A DNA stretch of 64,000 nt from Asticcacaulis sp. SL142. Its GTDB lineage: Bacteria > Pseudomonadota > Alphaproteobacteria > Caulobacterales > Caulobacteraceae. A program made the translations under genes and the position numbers. The notes under the pieces were generated by a model. It did not search any database. It had not been told where the DNA came from and saw only the letters and a program-made list of their open reading frames with translations. The stretch covers positions 1,389,501 to 1,453,500 of the forward strand of contig NZ_CP113061.1 in NCBI RefSeq assembly GCF_026625745.1, written 5' to 3'. Every line of letters begins with the position of its first letter. The first letter of the stretch is position 1. This document shows, in pieces, positions 1 to 6,948 of the stretch.

Positions 1-2
1 CC

Positions 3-935
3 GGCTTGACGCGGTACTGTGAGCCCTATCCCCTGCCCACGCCGTCGATCAAAGCGGCTGAACTGGTGCTGTCGCCGTCGCGTCAGATCAATGTCGACGC
101 GCGCATCGCTTTAGTCCGCTCGGAACAGTCGCGCCTGCGCCACAAACTGGCCGAGAGCAAGGCTCTGGCCCATTTTGAGCTGAACGACGGCCCGTTTATC
201 CACTTAAAACCGATGGATCTGATCCGCACCCAGACGGCCTTAAAACGCTTTGGCATCAGTGCGCGCAACGCCTATGACGGCTTGCTGCTGCCGATGGGCG
301 ACGCGGCCTTCAATGACCGGATTCTGAACGCCCTTGGGGTGGTCTCCGACGCCAAACCGACCCGTAGAGGCGAGTTCCTGCGCGACACCAAAGAGACTCG
401 CATTTCGGTCCTGGTCGACCTCGATAACCCAAAGCCGATCAGCATTTCCACCGGCGTTGGCTTCTTTGACCATATGCTCGATCAGGTCGCCTCTCACGGC
501 GGGTTTTCGATGCAAGTGGCCTGCGAAGGTGACCTGCACATCGACGCCCACCATACGGTCGAAGATACCATGTTGGCGGTCGGTGCGGCGCTGAAACAAG
601 CGCTGGGTGATCGCATCGGCATGGCCCGCTTTGGCTTTGTCCTGCCGATGGATGAGACCGAAGCCAAGGTCAGCGTCGATCTGGGCGGGCGGCCATTCTG
701 CGTGTTTAAGGGTGAGTTCGAGGCCACCCATATCGGTGATTATCAGACCGAAATGACCGCCCATGCCTTCCGGTCTTTGTCGGAAACGCTTGGAGCCTCG
801 ATCCATGTCGAGGTTTCCGGCGGCAATGATCACCATAAGACCGAGGCCTGTTTCAAGGCGCTGGGCCGCGCCCTGCGACAAGCTACGCGGATTGAAGGGG
901 ATAGCCTGCCGTCAACGAAAGGGATGTTGGCCTAG
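3..935 (+). CDS. hisB: HisC-HisB fusion: C-terminal part of histidinol-phosphate aminotransferase joined to imidazoleglycerol-phosphate dehydratase (5' partial)
   Basis: The frame is open to the left edge, so the true start is outside the window. Counting from the TTG at position 6, residues about 120-309 form a complete imidazoleglycerol-phosphate dehydratase, which makes imidazole-acetol phosphate in histidine synthesis. Metal/catalytic motifs FFDHMLDQ, DAHHTVED, GGNDHHKTEACFKA and LPSTKG are all present. Residues about 7-112 match the C-terminal lobe of histidinol-phosphate aminotransferase (EPYPLPTPS, VLSPSRQINV, RILNALG). No stop or clear internal ribosome site separates the two parts. 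The HAD phosphatase domain that precedes this dehydratase in E. coli HisB is absent. The Arg of the usual HisC motif LRITVG is replaced (LLLPMG), so the aminotransferase part may be altered or inactive. The stop codon overlaps the hisH start by one base. Both domain calls rest on motifs; the activity of the HisC part is unknown because its PLP-lysine region is off the window. Confidence 0.88.
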   Translation, partial: GLTRYCEPYPLPTPSIKAAELVLSPSRQINVDARIALVRSEQSRLRHKLAESKALAHFELNDGPFIHLKPMDLIRTQTALKRFGISARNAYDGLLLPMGDAAFNDRILNALGVVSDAKPTRRGEFLRDTKETRISVLVDLDNPKPISISTGVGFFDHMLDQVASHGGFSMQVACEGDLHIDAHHTVEDTMLAVGAALKQALGDRIGMARFGFVLPMDETEAKVSVDLGGRPFCVFKGEFEATHIGDYQTEMTAHAFRSLSETLGASIHVEVSGGNDHHKTEACFKALGRALRQATRIEGDSLPSTKGMLA

Positions 936-1528
936 TGTCCAGAGTCGTTGTTGTAGAACTGGGTTGCGCCAATACAGCGTCCGTTCTGTTTGCGCTGGAG
1001 CGCTTAGGGGCTGAGGCCGTACTGTCGTCGGATGCGGCTGAGATCGCGTCGGCACCTAAGCTGGTCCTGCCGGGGGTGGGTGCGGCCGGTTTTGCCATGT
1101 CTCAGGCGCGCGAACTGGGTCTGGTTGAGGTATTACGCGGCTATGAGCGTCCGCTGTTAGGGGTATGTCTCGGCCAGCAATTGCTGTTTGAGGCGTCCGA
1201 CGAAGGCGATGTCGAATGCCTGGGGCTTATTCCGGGTAAGGTCACCAAAATGGTCGTCCCCGATGGCTATGTCGTGCCGCACATGGGCTGGAACACGCTG
1301 GAACCGCTCAAGGCCGATCCGCTTAATGACGACGTGGCCGCGGGCGATTATGCCTATTTCGTCCATAGTTTTGTGTGTCCGATCAACGACTATACCCTGA
1401 CCCAATCGACTTACGGCGAACCGTTTGCGGCCATGGTGCGCAAAGGTAACGTCTGGGGCTGCCAGTTCCACCCGGAACGGTCGTCGGCCACCGGTGCCAA
1501 GATTTTGGAGAATTTTTTGAGGCTATGA
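935..1528 (+). CDS. hisH: Imidazole glycerol phosphate synthase, glutaminase subunit HisH
   Basis: Class I glutamine amidotransferase of 197 residues. It hydrolyses glutamine and channels ammonia to HisF for ring closure of imidazole glycerol phosphate. The nucleophile Cys lies in GVCLGQQ (about residue 77) and the His/Glu of the triad in FHPERSS near the C terminus. The signatures CANTASV, PHMGWN and GAKILENFL match the E. coli type of HisH. The GTG start overlaps the hisB stop (TAGTG), indicating translational coupling. A 140-bp repeat region separates it from hisA. Confidence 0.95.
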   Translation: MSRVVVVELGCANTASVLFALERLGAEAVLSSDAAEIASAPKLVLPGVGAAGFAMSQARELGLVEVLRGYERPLLGVCLGQQLLFEASDEGDVECLGLIPGKVTKMVVPDGYVVPHMGWNTLEPLKADPLNDDVAAGDYAYFVHSFVCPINDYTLTQSTYGEPFAAMVRKGNVWGCQFHPERSSATGAKILENFLRL

Positions 1529-1534
1529 CGTTTT

Positions 1535-1598
1535 AGAACTCCCCCTCTTGGAGGGGGAGCTTGATGGCGATGCCTGCATCGACATCAAGAGGGGGTAA
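1535..1598 (+). repeat. Intergenic palindromic element, unit 1 (forward)
   Basis: About 64 bp. It begins AGAACTCCCCCTCTTGGAG and ends AGAGGGGGTAA. Between these lies a variable self-complementary arm (TTGATG ... CATCAA). Unit 2 lies immediately downstream in inverted orientation, and two further units occur at 31884-31946 and 31962-32023. Conserved ends with a changing but still paired inner arm suggest a mobile or structure-selected small repeat. Confidence 0.8.
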
Positions 1599-1614
1599 AA
1601 ACCCCGCCACCTGA

Positions 1615-1676
1615 TTACCCCCTCTGGCCTTAAGCTCGCGCTTAAAGCCAGCTCCCCCTGCAACAGGGGGAGTTCT
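1615..1676 (-). repeat. Intergenic palindromic element, unit 2 (inverted)
   Basis: About 62 bp, read on the - strand from AGAACTCCCCCTGTTGCAG to AGAGGGGGTAA, with its own inner arm (CTGGCTTTAAG / CTTAAGGCCAG). It faces unit 1 tail to tail, so the pair could fold into one long structure. Its G-rich end, GGGGGAG at 1666-1672, lies 5 nt before an ATG at 1678 and may serve as the ribosome binding site of hisA. Confidence 0.8.
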
Positions 1677-1677
1677 T

Positions 1678-2424
1678 ATGAGACAGAATGATATGATCCT
1701 CTACCCCGCTATCGACCTGATCAATGGTGCCTGTGTCAGGCTTGCGCAAGGCAAGTTCGATCAGGTGACCCTGTACGATCCCGACCCGTTCAAGCGCCTG
1801 TCGCTGTTCAACGACGAGGCCGCCCAATGGGTGCATATCGTTGACCTTGATGGCGCCAAGGCCGGATCACCGCAGCAGCACGAACTGATCGGGCGTCTGG
1901 CCAAGGCCTCAAAAGCCAAGATTCAGACCGGCGGCGGGGTGCGTTCGCGCGAGCATGTGGCTACCTTGCTTGATGCCGGTGTTTCCGCCGTCGTGGTCGG
2001 ATCGGCGGCGGTCAAAAACCCGGACGAAGTGCGCGGCTGGCTGAAAGACTTCGGCAAGGATCGCATAACCTTGGCGCTGGACGTTTTACCCACAAAAGAC
2101 GGGGACTTTGATGCCGCCCTGCATGGCTGGGTCGAAGGCTCAGGCATATCGCTGTGGGACGTGCTGGATTACTATCCCGCCTCCGTGGCCCAGCGGATTC
2201 TGGTCACTGACGTGTCGCGCGACGGCATGTTGATGGGGCCGAACATGGATCTGATGCGCGCTTTGCGCCAGAAACGCCCTGACCTTGAGATTCAGGCGTC
2301 CGGCGGGGTGAAATCCATCGATGACCTCTATGATCTTAAGGCGCTGGGGGTTCACGGCGCGATTGTCGGTAAGGCGATTTACGAGGGTCTGATTGATCTA
2401 AAGGCAGCGCTCAATGTTAGGTAA
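1678..2424 (+). CDS. hisA: Phosphoribosylformimino-5-aminoimidazole carboxamide ribotide isomerase HisA
   Basis: TIM-barrel isomerase of histidine synthesis (ProFAR to PRFAR). The catalytic aspartates are in YPAIDL near the N terminus and LALDVLP mid-protein. Phosphate-binding loops QTGGGVRS, VVVGSAAVK, ASGGVKS and AIVGKAIYEG are visible. The segment GWVEGSGISLWDVL resembles the E. coli type. The ATG at 1678 has GGGGGAG 5 nt upstream, contributed by the intergenic repeat. The ATG at 1693 begins MILYPAIDL, the usual family N terminus, giving 243 rather than 248 residues. Either start is possible. Confidence 0.95.
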   Translation: MRQNDMILYPAIDLINGACVRLAQGKFDQVTLYDPDPFKRLSLFNDEAAQWVHIVDLDGAKAGSPQQHELIGRLAKASKAKIQTGGGVRSREHVATLLDAGVSAVVVGSAAVKNPDEVRGWLKDFGKDRITLALDVLPTKDGDFDAALHGWVEGSGISLWDVLDYYPASVAQRILVTDVSRDGMLMGPNMDLMRALRQKRPDLEIQASGGVKSIDDLYDLKALGVHGAIVGKAIYEGLIDLKAALNVR

Positions 2425-2440
2425 GATCGCACTTTTGAGT

Positions 2441-2465
2441 CCAAAAACCGCTTCACACTTTTTGG
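2441..2465. repeat. Short hairpin repeat between hisA and hisF
   Basis: Inverted repeat CCAAAAA ... TTTTTGG around the core ACCGCTTCACACTT. A diverged copy in the opposite orientation lies at 13048-13071 (AAAAGTGTGAGCGGTTTT). From memory, related sequences are very common between genes of many alphaproteobacteria. Confidence 0.6.
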
Positions 2466-2477
2466 AAAGCGCTCGAA

Positions 2478-3245
2478 ATGTTGGCTAGACGCATCATCCC
2501 CTGTCTCGATGTCAAGGACGGCAAGGTCGTCAAGGGCGTGCAGTTTGTTGGCCACGAAGTCCTGGGCGACGCCGTGGATATGGCCCTGCGTTACCGTGAC
2601 GAAGGTGCCGATGAGCTGGTGCTGTACGACATCACCGCCTCAGCCGAAGGGCGCACAGTTGATTACAACTGGGTGCGCGACATTGCCCGTGCGCTCGATA
2701 TCCCGTTTTGCGTGGCGGGCGGCATTCGCTCGGCGGAGCAGGCCGTCAAATGCCTCAACAGCGGGGCCGACAAGGTCTCGATCAATTCTCCCGCGCTGGA
2801 ACGGCCCGACCTGATCAACGAACTGGCCGAAATGGCCGGATCGCAGTGCGTGGTTGTCGGTGTGGATTCGCGGGAATTGGACGGTGATTATTACGTCCAC
2901 CAATACTCCGGCGATCCCGATAAAATCCGCGCGGCAGGTAGGCGGACCTTGGATTGGGTGGTCGAAGCCCAGGCGCGTGGTGCCGGTGAAATCGTGCTCA
3001 ACTGTATGAATCAGGACGGCGTCCGTAAGGGCTATGACCTGACGCAATTACGATTGGTGCGCGACCTGATCGATATTCCGCTGGTGGCGTCAGGTGGCGC
3101 CGGTGCGGTCGCGCATTTTACCGACGTATTTGAGCAGTGCGATGTATCGGGCGCCTTGGCGGCGTCTGTGTTCCACAAAAAGATCATCCACATCCTCGAC
3201 CTGAAACGCGACCTTCAAACCGCCGGGATTTCTGTACGGATTTAA
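2478..3245 (+). CDS. hisF: Imidazole glycerol phosphate synthase, cyclase subunit HisF
   Basis: 255-residue TIM-barrel cyclase. With HisH it forms imidazole glycerol phosphate and AICAR. Catalytic Asp residues are in IIPCLDV (residue 11) and VVGVDSR (about 130). The phosphate-binding segments FCVAGGIRS and [10 protein letters not shown] are intact. The run [15 protein letters not shown] and the C-terminal [12 protein letters not shown] closely resemble E. coli HisF, whereas most HisF proteins have a DGT motif here. It sits between hisA and hisIE in the same operon. Confidence 0.95.
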   Translation: MLARRIIPCLDVKDGKVVKGVQFVGHEVLGDAVDMALRYRDEGADELVLYDITASAEGRTVDYNWVRDIARALDIPFCVAGGIRSAEQAVKCLNSGADKVSINSPALERPDLINELAEMAGSQCVVVGVDSRELDGDYYVHQYSGDPDKIRAAGRRTLDWVVEAQARGAGEIVLNCMNQDGVRKGYDLTQLRLVRDLIDIPLVASGGAGAVAHFTDVFEQCDVSGALAASVFHKKIIHILDLKRDLQTAGISVRI

Positions 3246-3248
3246 TTG

Positions 3249-3287
3249 CCCCTCACCCCAACCCTCTCCCCGCACGCGGGGAGAGGG
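3249..3287 (+). repeat. C/G-rich intergenic hairpin repeat, copy 1
   Basis: Starts CCCCTCACCCCAACC and continues into a stem CTCTCCCCGC / GCGGGGAGAG. A second copy lies inverted at 30726-30764. The purine-rich right arm (GGGAGAGG) lies just before hisIE and may serve as its Shine-Dalgarno region. Similar sequences are widespread between proteobacterial genes. Confidence 0.75.
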
Positions 3288-3298
3288 AGAGACATATC

Positions 3299-3946
3299 AT
3301 GGCCCACGATCACAAACTGAATACCTCGCTCACCCTCACCGATATCGACGCGCTCGATTTCGACAAAGGTAACGGCCTGATCCCCGCGATTGTGCAGCAC
3401 GCCGATACGCTGCAAGTCCTGATGCTGGGTTATATGGATAAGGCGGCTTTGACGGAGACCCTGACGGACGGTCAGGTGACGTTTTTCTCACGTTCCAAAG
3501 GCGGGCGCTGGCATAAGGGCGAAACGTCGGGCGATTTTCTAAACCTTGACCGCATCCTGACCGACTGCGACGAAGACGCCCTGCTGGTCTATGCCCGTCC
3601 GGTCGGGCCGACCTGTCATTTCAAGACGACCTCTTGTTTTGGTGATGAGACCGCCCCCGGCATCGGCTTTATGGGCCAGTTGGCGACGGTCGTGGCTGAG
3701 CGCGCCCATGCCGCACCGACTGATAGCTATACCGCCCGCTTGATGCAAAAGGGTGTGGCCAAGATCGCGCAAAAGGTCGGTGAAGAAGGTCTGGAAACCG
3801 CGTTGGCCGGTCGCTGCGGTGATCTGGATGAACTGCACAACGAAGCCGCTGATCTGCTCTATCACCTGTCGGTGCTACTGATAGCGCGCGAAACCTCGCT
3901 CGACAACGTGCTTGATGTGCTTCGCACGCGACACACCTCTGCTTAG
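3299..3946 (+). CDS. hisI: Bifunctional phosphoribosyl-AMP cyclohydrolase / phosphoribosyl-ATP pyrophosphohydrolase HisIE
   Basis: 215 residues with two domains. Residues about 15-115 are PRA-cyclohydrolase (VLMLGYMDK, VTFFSRSKGGRWHKGETSG, zinc ligands in DCDEDALL, GPTCH and TSCFGD). Residues about 120-215 are PRA-PPase (QKVGEEGLETALA, NEAADLLYHLSVLL). They catalyse steps 2 and 3 of histidine synthesis. In most alphaproteobacteria HisI and HisE are separate proteins; the fused form is typical of Enterobacteria. I chose the ATG at 3299 because it follows GGGAGAGGGAGA and gives the family N terminus. The upstream open frame overlaps hisF and is not supported. It converges with the gene at 3948. 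Confidence 0.94.
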   Translation: MAHDHKLNTSLTLTDIDALDFDKGNGLIPAIVQHADTLQVLMLGYMDKAALTETLTDGQVTFFSRSKGGRWHKGETSGDFLNLDRILTDCDEDALLVYARPVGPTCHFKTTSCFGDETAPGIGFMGQLATVVAERAHAAPTDSYTARLMQKGVAKIAQKVGEEGLETALAGRCGDLDELHNEAADLLYHLSVLLIARETSLDNVLDVLRTRHTSA

Positions 3947-3947
3947 G

Positions 3948-5039
3948 TCACCGCATCGGCGCGGGCGGGGCACCGCACTGGGCCAGCACTTCTTCGCGCG
4001 CATATAGGTGATCGCCGGAGCGCACAACGCGGTAAACCGTCTCGCCTGACGGTACGCAGCCCGGCAAAGCCTTAAGACCGCCCCCCGGGAACCAGCGTTC
4101 ATCTACCTCGAACTTGGCTTTTTTACCCTTGCCTTTGCGGCTCACGGCCCATTGTTCGACGTCCTTTGCTGGCAACAGAGCCCCGACCTCGACCGGTTTT
4201 TCGGTGGCGATGACATTGAGTTCAGACAACTTGGCGTCGTTCGCAAACGCGTCCAACACCGCCTCAGCGCAATAATTGCCGTCGAGACGCTCAGACTTTG
4301 GGCAGTCGCCACCCTTAACGGCCAGATATTGCTGCGCGCCGATCAGGTGACGCTTCTCCGTCACGCCCCACATAGCCCCTGTCGCGGGCGGTGCCTGTCC
4401 TACCGGCGGCTCTTTTGCCGGGATCGTCGCCCCCTGCGCCATATAGCCGCCGTAGCTGAGTTTAACCGGCCCGCCGCACACCACGATCTGCATTTCCTGG
4501 GCGACCAGATTGCCGTCGCGCTTATCCATGCGGTAAAAAACGTCTTCGTCAGGCAGGCTAAAGCAATCTTTTGGGGCGCGTACGGCTGAGGTTTGTATCT
4601 CGATCTTGGCGACGTTGAATTTTGCCGCCTGCCGCGTCACGTCATACAGGGTGAAATCATAGCCATAGGTGCCGCGCACCACTTCACCATCAAATGTCGA
4701 ACGGAATAGCCCGACGACTGTGGCCGACGCCTCTCCCGTCTTGAGCAGGCGGGCAAAGACCGGATCAAAACAGGGGGCGCCGGCCCAGGGCTTACCTTCA
4801 GGCGAACAGTCTGCTGTCGGTAGAGCCACCAGACGCGCCGCCCCCAGCACCATGCGGATTTGTCCATACTGAGGCGCGCTGGACTGGGGGGCGCTGGACT
4901 GGGGGGCGCTGGACTGGGGGGCGCTGGACTGGGGGGCGCTGGTTTTTGGGGCATTGGCCACCGATTGCGCCTGCGAAGTTGCGGCAAATCCTCCGGCAAA
5001 GGCCATACAAACTAATATCGCATGCCACGATTTAATCAC
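3948..5039 (-). CDS. Secreted protein of unknown function with an APQSS tandem repeat
   Basis: 363 residues. The GTG at 5039 is preferred: GGGGGA lies 6 nt upstream and the product begins with a signal peptide (IKSWHAILVCMAFAGGFA, cleavage near SQAQS). A Ser/Ala/Pro/Gln linker follows, built from 15-bp DNA repeats. The mature part has many cysteines (DCSPEG, PCFDP, DCFSLP, GDCPKSERLDGNYCAEAV, PGCVPSG), suggesting disulphides in the periplasm. I do not recognise a family. It is convergent with hisIE and upstream of no obvious operon. Confidence 0.75.
   Translation of the reverse strand: MIKSWHAILVCMAFAGGFAATSQAQSVANAPKTSAPQSSAPQSSAPQSSAPQSSAPQYGQIRMVLGAARLVALPTADCSPEGKPWAGAPCFDPVFARLLKTGEASATVVGLFRSTFDGEVVRGTYGYDFTLYDVTRQAAKFNVAKIEIQTSAVRAPKDCFSLPDEDVFYRMDKRDGNLVAQEMQIVVCGGPVKLSYGGYMAQGATIPAKEPPVGQAPPATGAMWGVTEKRHLIGAQQYLAVKGGDCPKSERLDGNYCAEAVLDAFANDAKLSELNVIATEKPVEVGALLPAKDVEQWAVSRKGKGKKAKFEVDERWFPGGGLKALPGCVPSGETVYRVVRSGDHLYAREEVLAQCGAPPAPMR
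4876..4950 (-). repeat. 15-bp tandem repeat inside the secreted protein gene
   Basis: Four perfect copies of GCGCTGGACTGGGGG (as written on the + strand) at 4876-4935, then one degenerate copy to 4950. It encodes a repeated SAPQS pentapeptide on the - strand. Perfect identity suggests recent slippage, so copy number probably varies between strains. Confidence 0.9.
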
Positions 5040-5154
5040 GCACGTCCCCCGCTTTAGGTCGCTGTTCACTGGCATATTACACCATAGGCGACACTGTCTG
5101 AGCGCAACATAAGTCACGGTTTATGCGGATGTCTATATGGAATTAAAAGGAAAA

Positions 5155-5943
5155 TCAGTTACGCTTGGACGCGGTCTTGATGATCTTGGTGATGCGCTTG
5201 GACGACGGACGGCCGCCCCAACCCTGCGTGTGGTCAAGCCGCAGAACCAGCGTGTTGCGTTCCATATAGACCCCCGGCGGGCGACCTTCGATCAGACGGA
5301 CCTCACGGATGGGTTCCAGAATTTTGCGGCCATTATTCTGATTGGCGACATCGACTATGGCATCCGCCGTCACCCGCGCCGCATCGGCAAACAGGTAGTC
5401 CGCGCCGGGTGTCTGAATGTCGGCATCAAACGGCAAAAGACGCGATACGGCAGCAGAGGCTTTTTTCGAGGCTCTGGCCAATTGCTGGAACAACAGGCCC
5501 GGCGTCATACGGCCGGCCTTGATGGCGTCAGCCTTACCGCTGACCGCGACCGGATCGCCGGTCGGGCGTGTGCGACTGAACAGGGTCAGCCCGCCAAGCC
5601 GCGAAGACCGTAGAATGGGCTCGCCGACATCGTTCTTAAAAATCACATCGCCGCGCGGCCCCGGTGACGGCGTCAGCGCCCAGACTTCCGCGTCGCCATC
5701 AAAGCGAATGAACGGCTGATCCTGCGTATGATCAAGCACAAAGCCTTCGCCGTCTTCGGACATGAAGTGGGCGACATCAGGCATGGAATTGCCGCGGCTA
5801 TCAGAGGTCGATGGCCCCAGCATGGCGTCACGCAGGTTATTTTGTGCGTTCGCCGTTCCCAAACCCAGTCCGGTCAGGGTCATCACCCCAATCAGGAGGC
5901 TTAAGGCAACCGGCAATCTGAACTGACGCGTGGAAAATCTCAT
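5155..5943 (-). CDS. Secreted protein of unknown function (possibly DUF4908)
   Basis: 262 residues. The N terminus has the basic segment MRFSTRQFR, a hydrophobic stretch (VALSLLIGVMTLTGLGLG) and a likely cleavage after TANAQ, so it is probably exported to the periplasm. The rest has no membrane segment. Motifs such as FVLDHTQDQPFIRFDGD and GVYMERNTLVLRLDHTQGWGG look like those of an uncharacterised Caulobacterales family I would tentatively call DUF4908. The C terminus is basic (SSKRITKIIKTASKRN). A strong terminator for phaB lies just upstream. Confidence 0.75.
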   Translation of the reverse strand: MRFSTRQFRLPVALSLLIGVMTLTGLGLGTANAQNNLRDAMLGPSTSDSRGNSMPDVAHFMSEDGEGFVLDHTQDQPFIRFDGDAEVWALTPSPGPRGDVIFKNDVGEPILRSSRLGGLTLFSRTRPTGDPVAVSGKADAIKAGRMTPGLLFQQLARASKKASAAVSRLLPFDADIQTPGADYLFADAARVTADAIVDVANQNNGRKILEPIREVRLIEGRPPGVYMERNTLVLRLDHTQGWGGRPSSKRITKIIKTASKRN

Positions 5944-5990
5944 AGGACAAGGGTGTAAGCAGTGAGTGGGGCGGATTTAAGACGATCATT

Positions 5991-6031
5991 CCAAAAAAAT
6001 TGGGCAAAGCCAAGGCGGCTTTGCCCAATTT
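5991..6031 (-). terminator. Rho-independent terminator of phaB
   Basis: Perfect 15-bp stem (5997-6011 with 6017-6031; core TTGGGCAAAGCC / GGCTTTGCCCAA) and a 5-nt loop, followed on the - strand by seven T residues. It lies 47 nt after the phaB stop, so it ends the phaAB transcript. Confidence 0.9.
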
Positions 6032-6077
6032 CAGCAATATTAACAACATACTGCGGATATATTATAACATGTTGCCC

Positions 6078-6800
6078 TTATAGCATATGTTGGCCGCCAT
6101 TGACGGCGATGGTCGCGCCGGTAATGAAGCTGGCCATATCCGACGCCAGAAACGCGCAGATTTCAGCCACTTCCTCAGGCGTGCCCAAACGACCGACCGG
6201 AATACCGGCCACAATTTTCTCCAGCACCGCCGGATTAATGGCCGACACCATCTCAGTTGAGGTATAGCCCGGTGCCACGCAGTTGACGGTAATGCCCTTG
6301 GCCGCTGATTCCATCGCCAAGGCTTTGGTAAAACCGATCATGCCGGATTTGGCGGCGGAATAGTTGGTCTGACCCGCCTGCCCTTTCTGGCCGTTGATCG
6401 AGGATATATTGATTATGCGGCCATAACCGCGTTCACGCATCCCCTCAATCACCTGACGGGTCATGTTGAAGACCGAGTCCATATTGGTGTGGATGACTTC
6501 CTGCCACTGATCCTGCGTCATCTTGTGGAAGAAGCCGTCGCGGGTAATACCGGCATTGTTGACCAGCACGTCGATGGGGCCAAGCGCGTCGGTGACTTCC
6601 TTGGCCGCGCGGGCGCAGTCTTCGAACTTATCGACGCTGCCCTTGACGACCATGACGCCCAGTTCTTCGGCCACTTTACGGGCATTTTCTTCGTTACCGG
6701 CATAACCGGCGGCGACCGTGAGACCTGCGTCCTTAAGGCGTTTTACGATGGCCTTACCGATACCGCGCGTACCGCCGGTGACCAATGCTACTCGTGTCAT
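6078..6800 (-). CDS. phaB: Acetoacetyl-CoA reductase PhaB
   Basis: 240-residue short-chain dehydrogenase that reduces acetoacetyl-CoA to (R)-3-hydroxybutyryl-CoA, the monomer for polyhydroxybutyrate. Cofactor motif TGGTRGIG lies at the N terminus, NNAGITRDGFF mid-protein, and the Ser-Tyr-Lys triad in NISSINGQKGQAGQTNYSAAK. The start at 6800 is chosen because GAGGG lies about 9 nt upstream and it gives the family N terminus (MTRVALVTGG). The gene lies downstream of phaA on the same strand, 148 nt apart, with a hairpin element in the gap. A strong terminator follows it. Confidence 0.95.
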   Translation of the reverse strand: MTRVALVTGGTRGIGKAIVKRLKDAGLTVAAGYAGNEENARKVAEELGVMVVKGSVDKFEDCARAAKEVTDALGPIDVLVNNAGITRDGFFHKMTQDQWQEVIHTNMDSVFNMTRQVIEGMRERGYGRIINISSINGQKGQAGQTNYSAAKSGMIGFTKALAMESAAKGITVNCVAPGYTSTEMVSAINPAVLEKIVAGIPVGRLGTPEEVAEICAFLASDMASFITGATIAVNGGQHML

Positions 6801-6868
6801 ATTTTGATTTCCCTCAAGTATAAAGCTCACCTTTAAGTCGTCATGGTGAGTCGAAAATTATTAGCTTC

Positions 6869-6913
6869 CGAGAAACGGAGCGCAGCGTACTTGAGTACGT
6901 GAGCACCGTCTCG
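6869..6913. repeat. Imperfect palindrome between phaA and phaB
   Basis: Nested complementary arms: outer CGAGA / TCTCG and ACGG / CCGT, inner CGTACT / AGTACG with a TG loop. On the phaAB transcript it would form a hairpin without a T tail, so it is more likely a processing or stability element, or a dispersed repeat, than a terminator. Confidence 0.6.
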
Positions 6914-6948
6914 CAGGAAGATGATGATTTGCAGACCGCCAGGGCGGC

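Noticed and set aside
240-881. 213-residue frame on the - strand within hisB
   Set aside because: Shadow of the dehydratase, whose motifs are unmistakable on the + strand.
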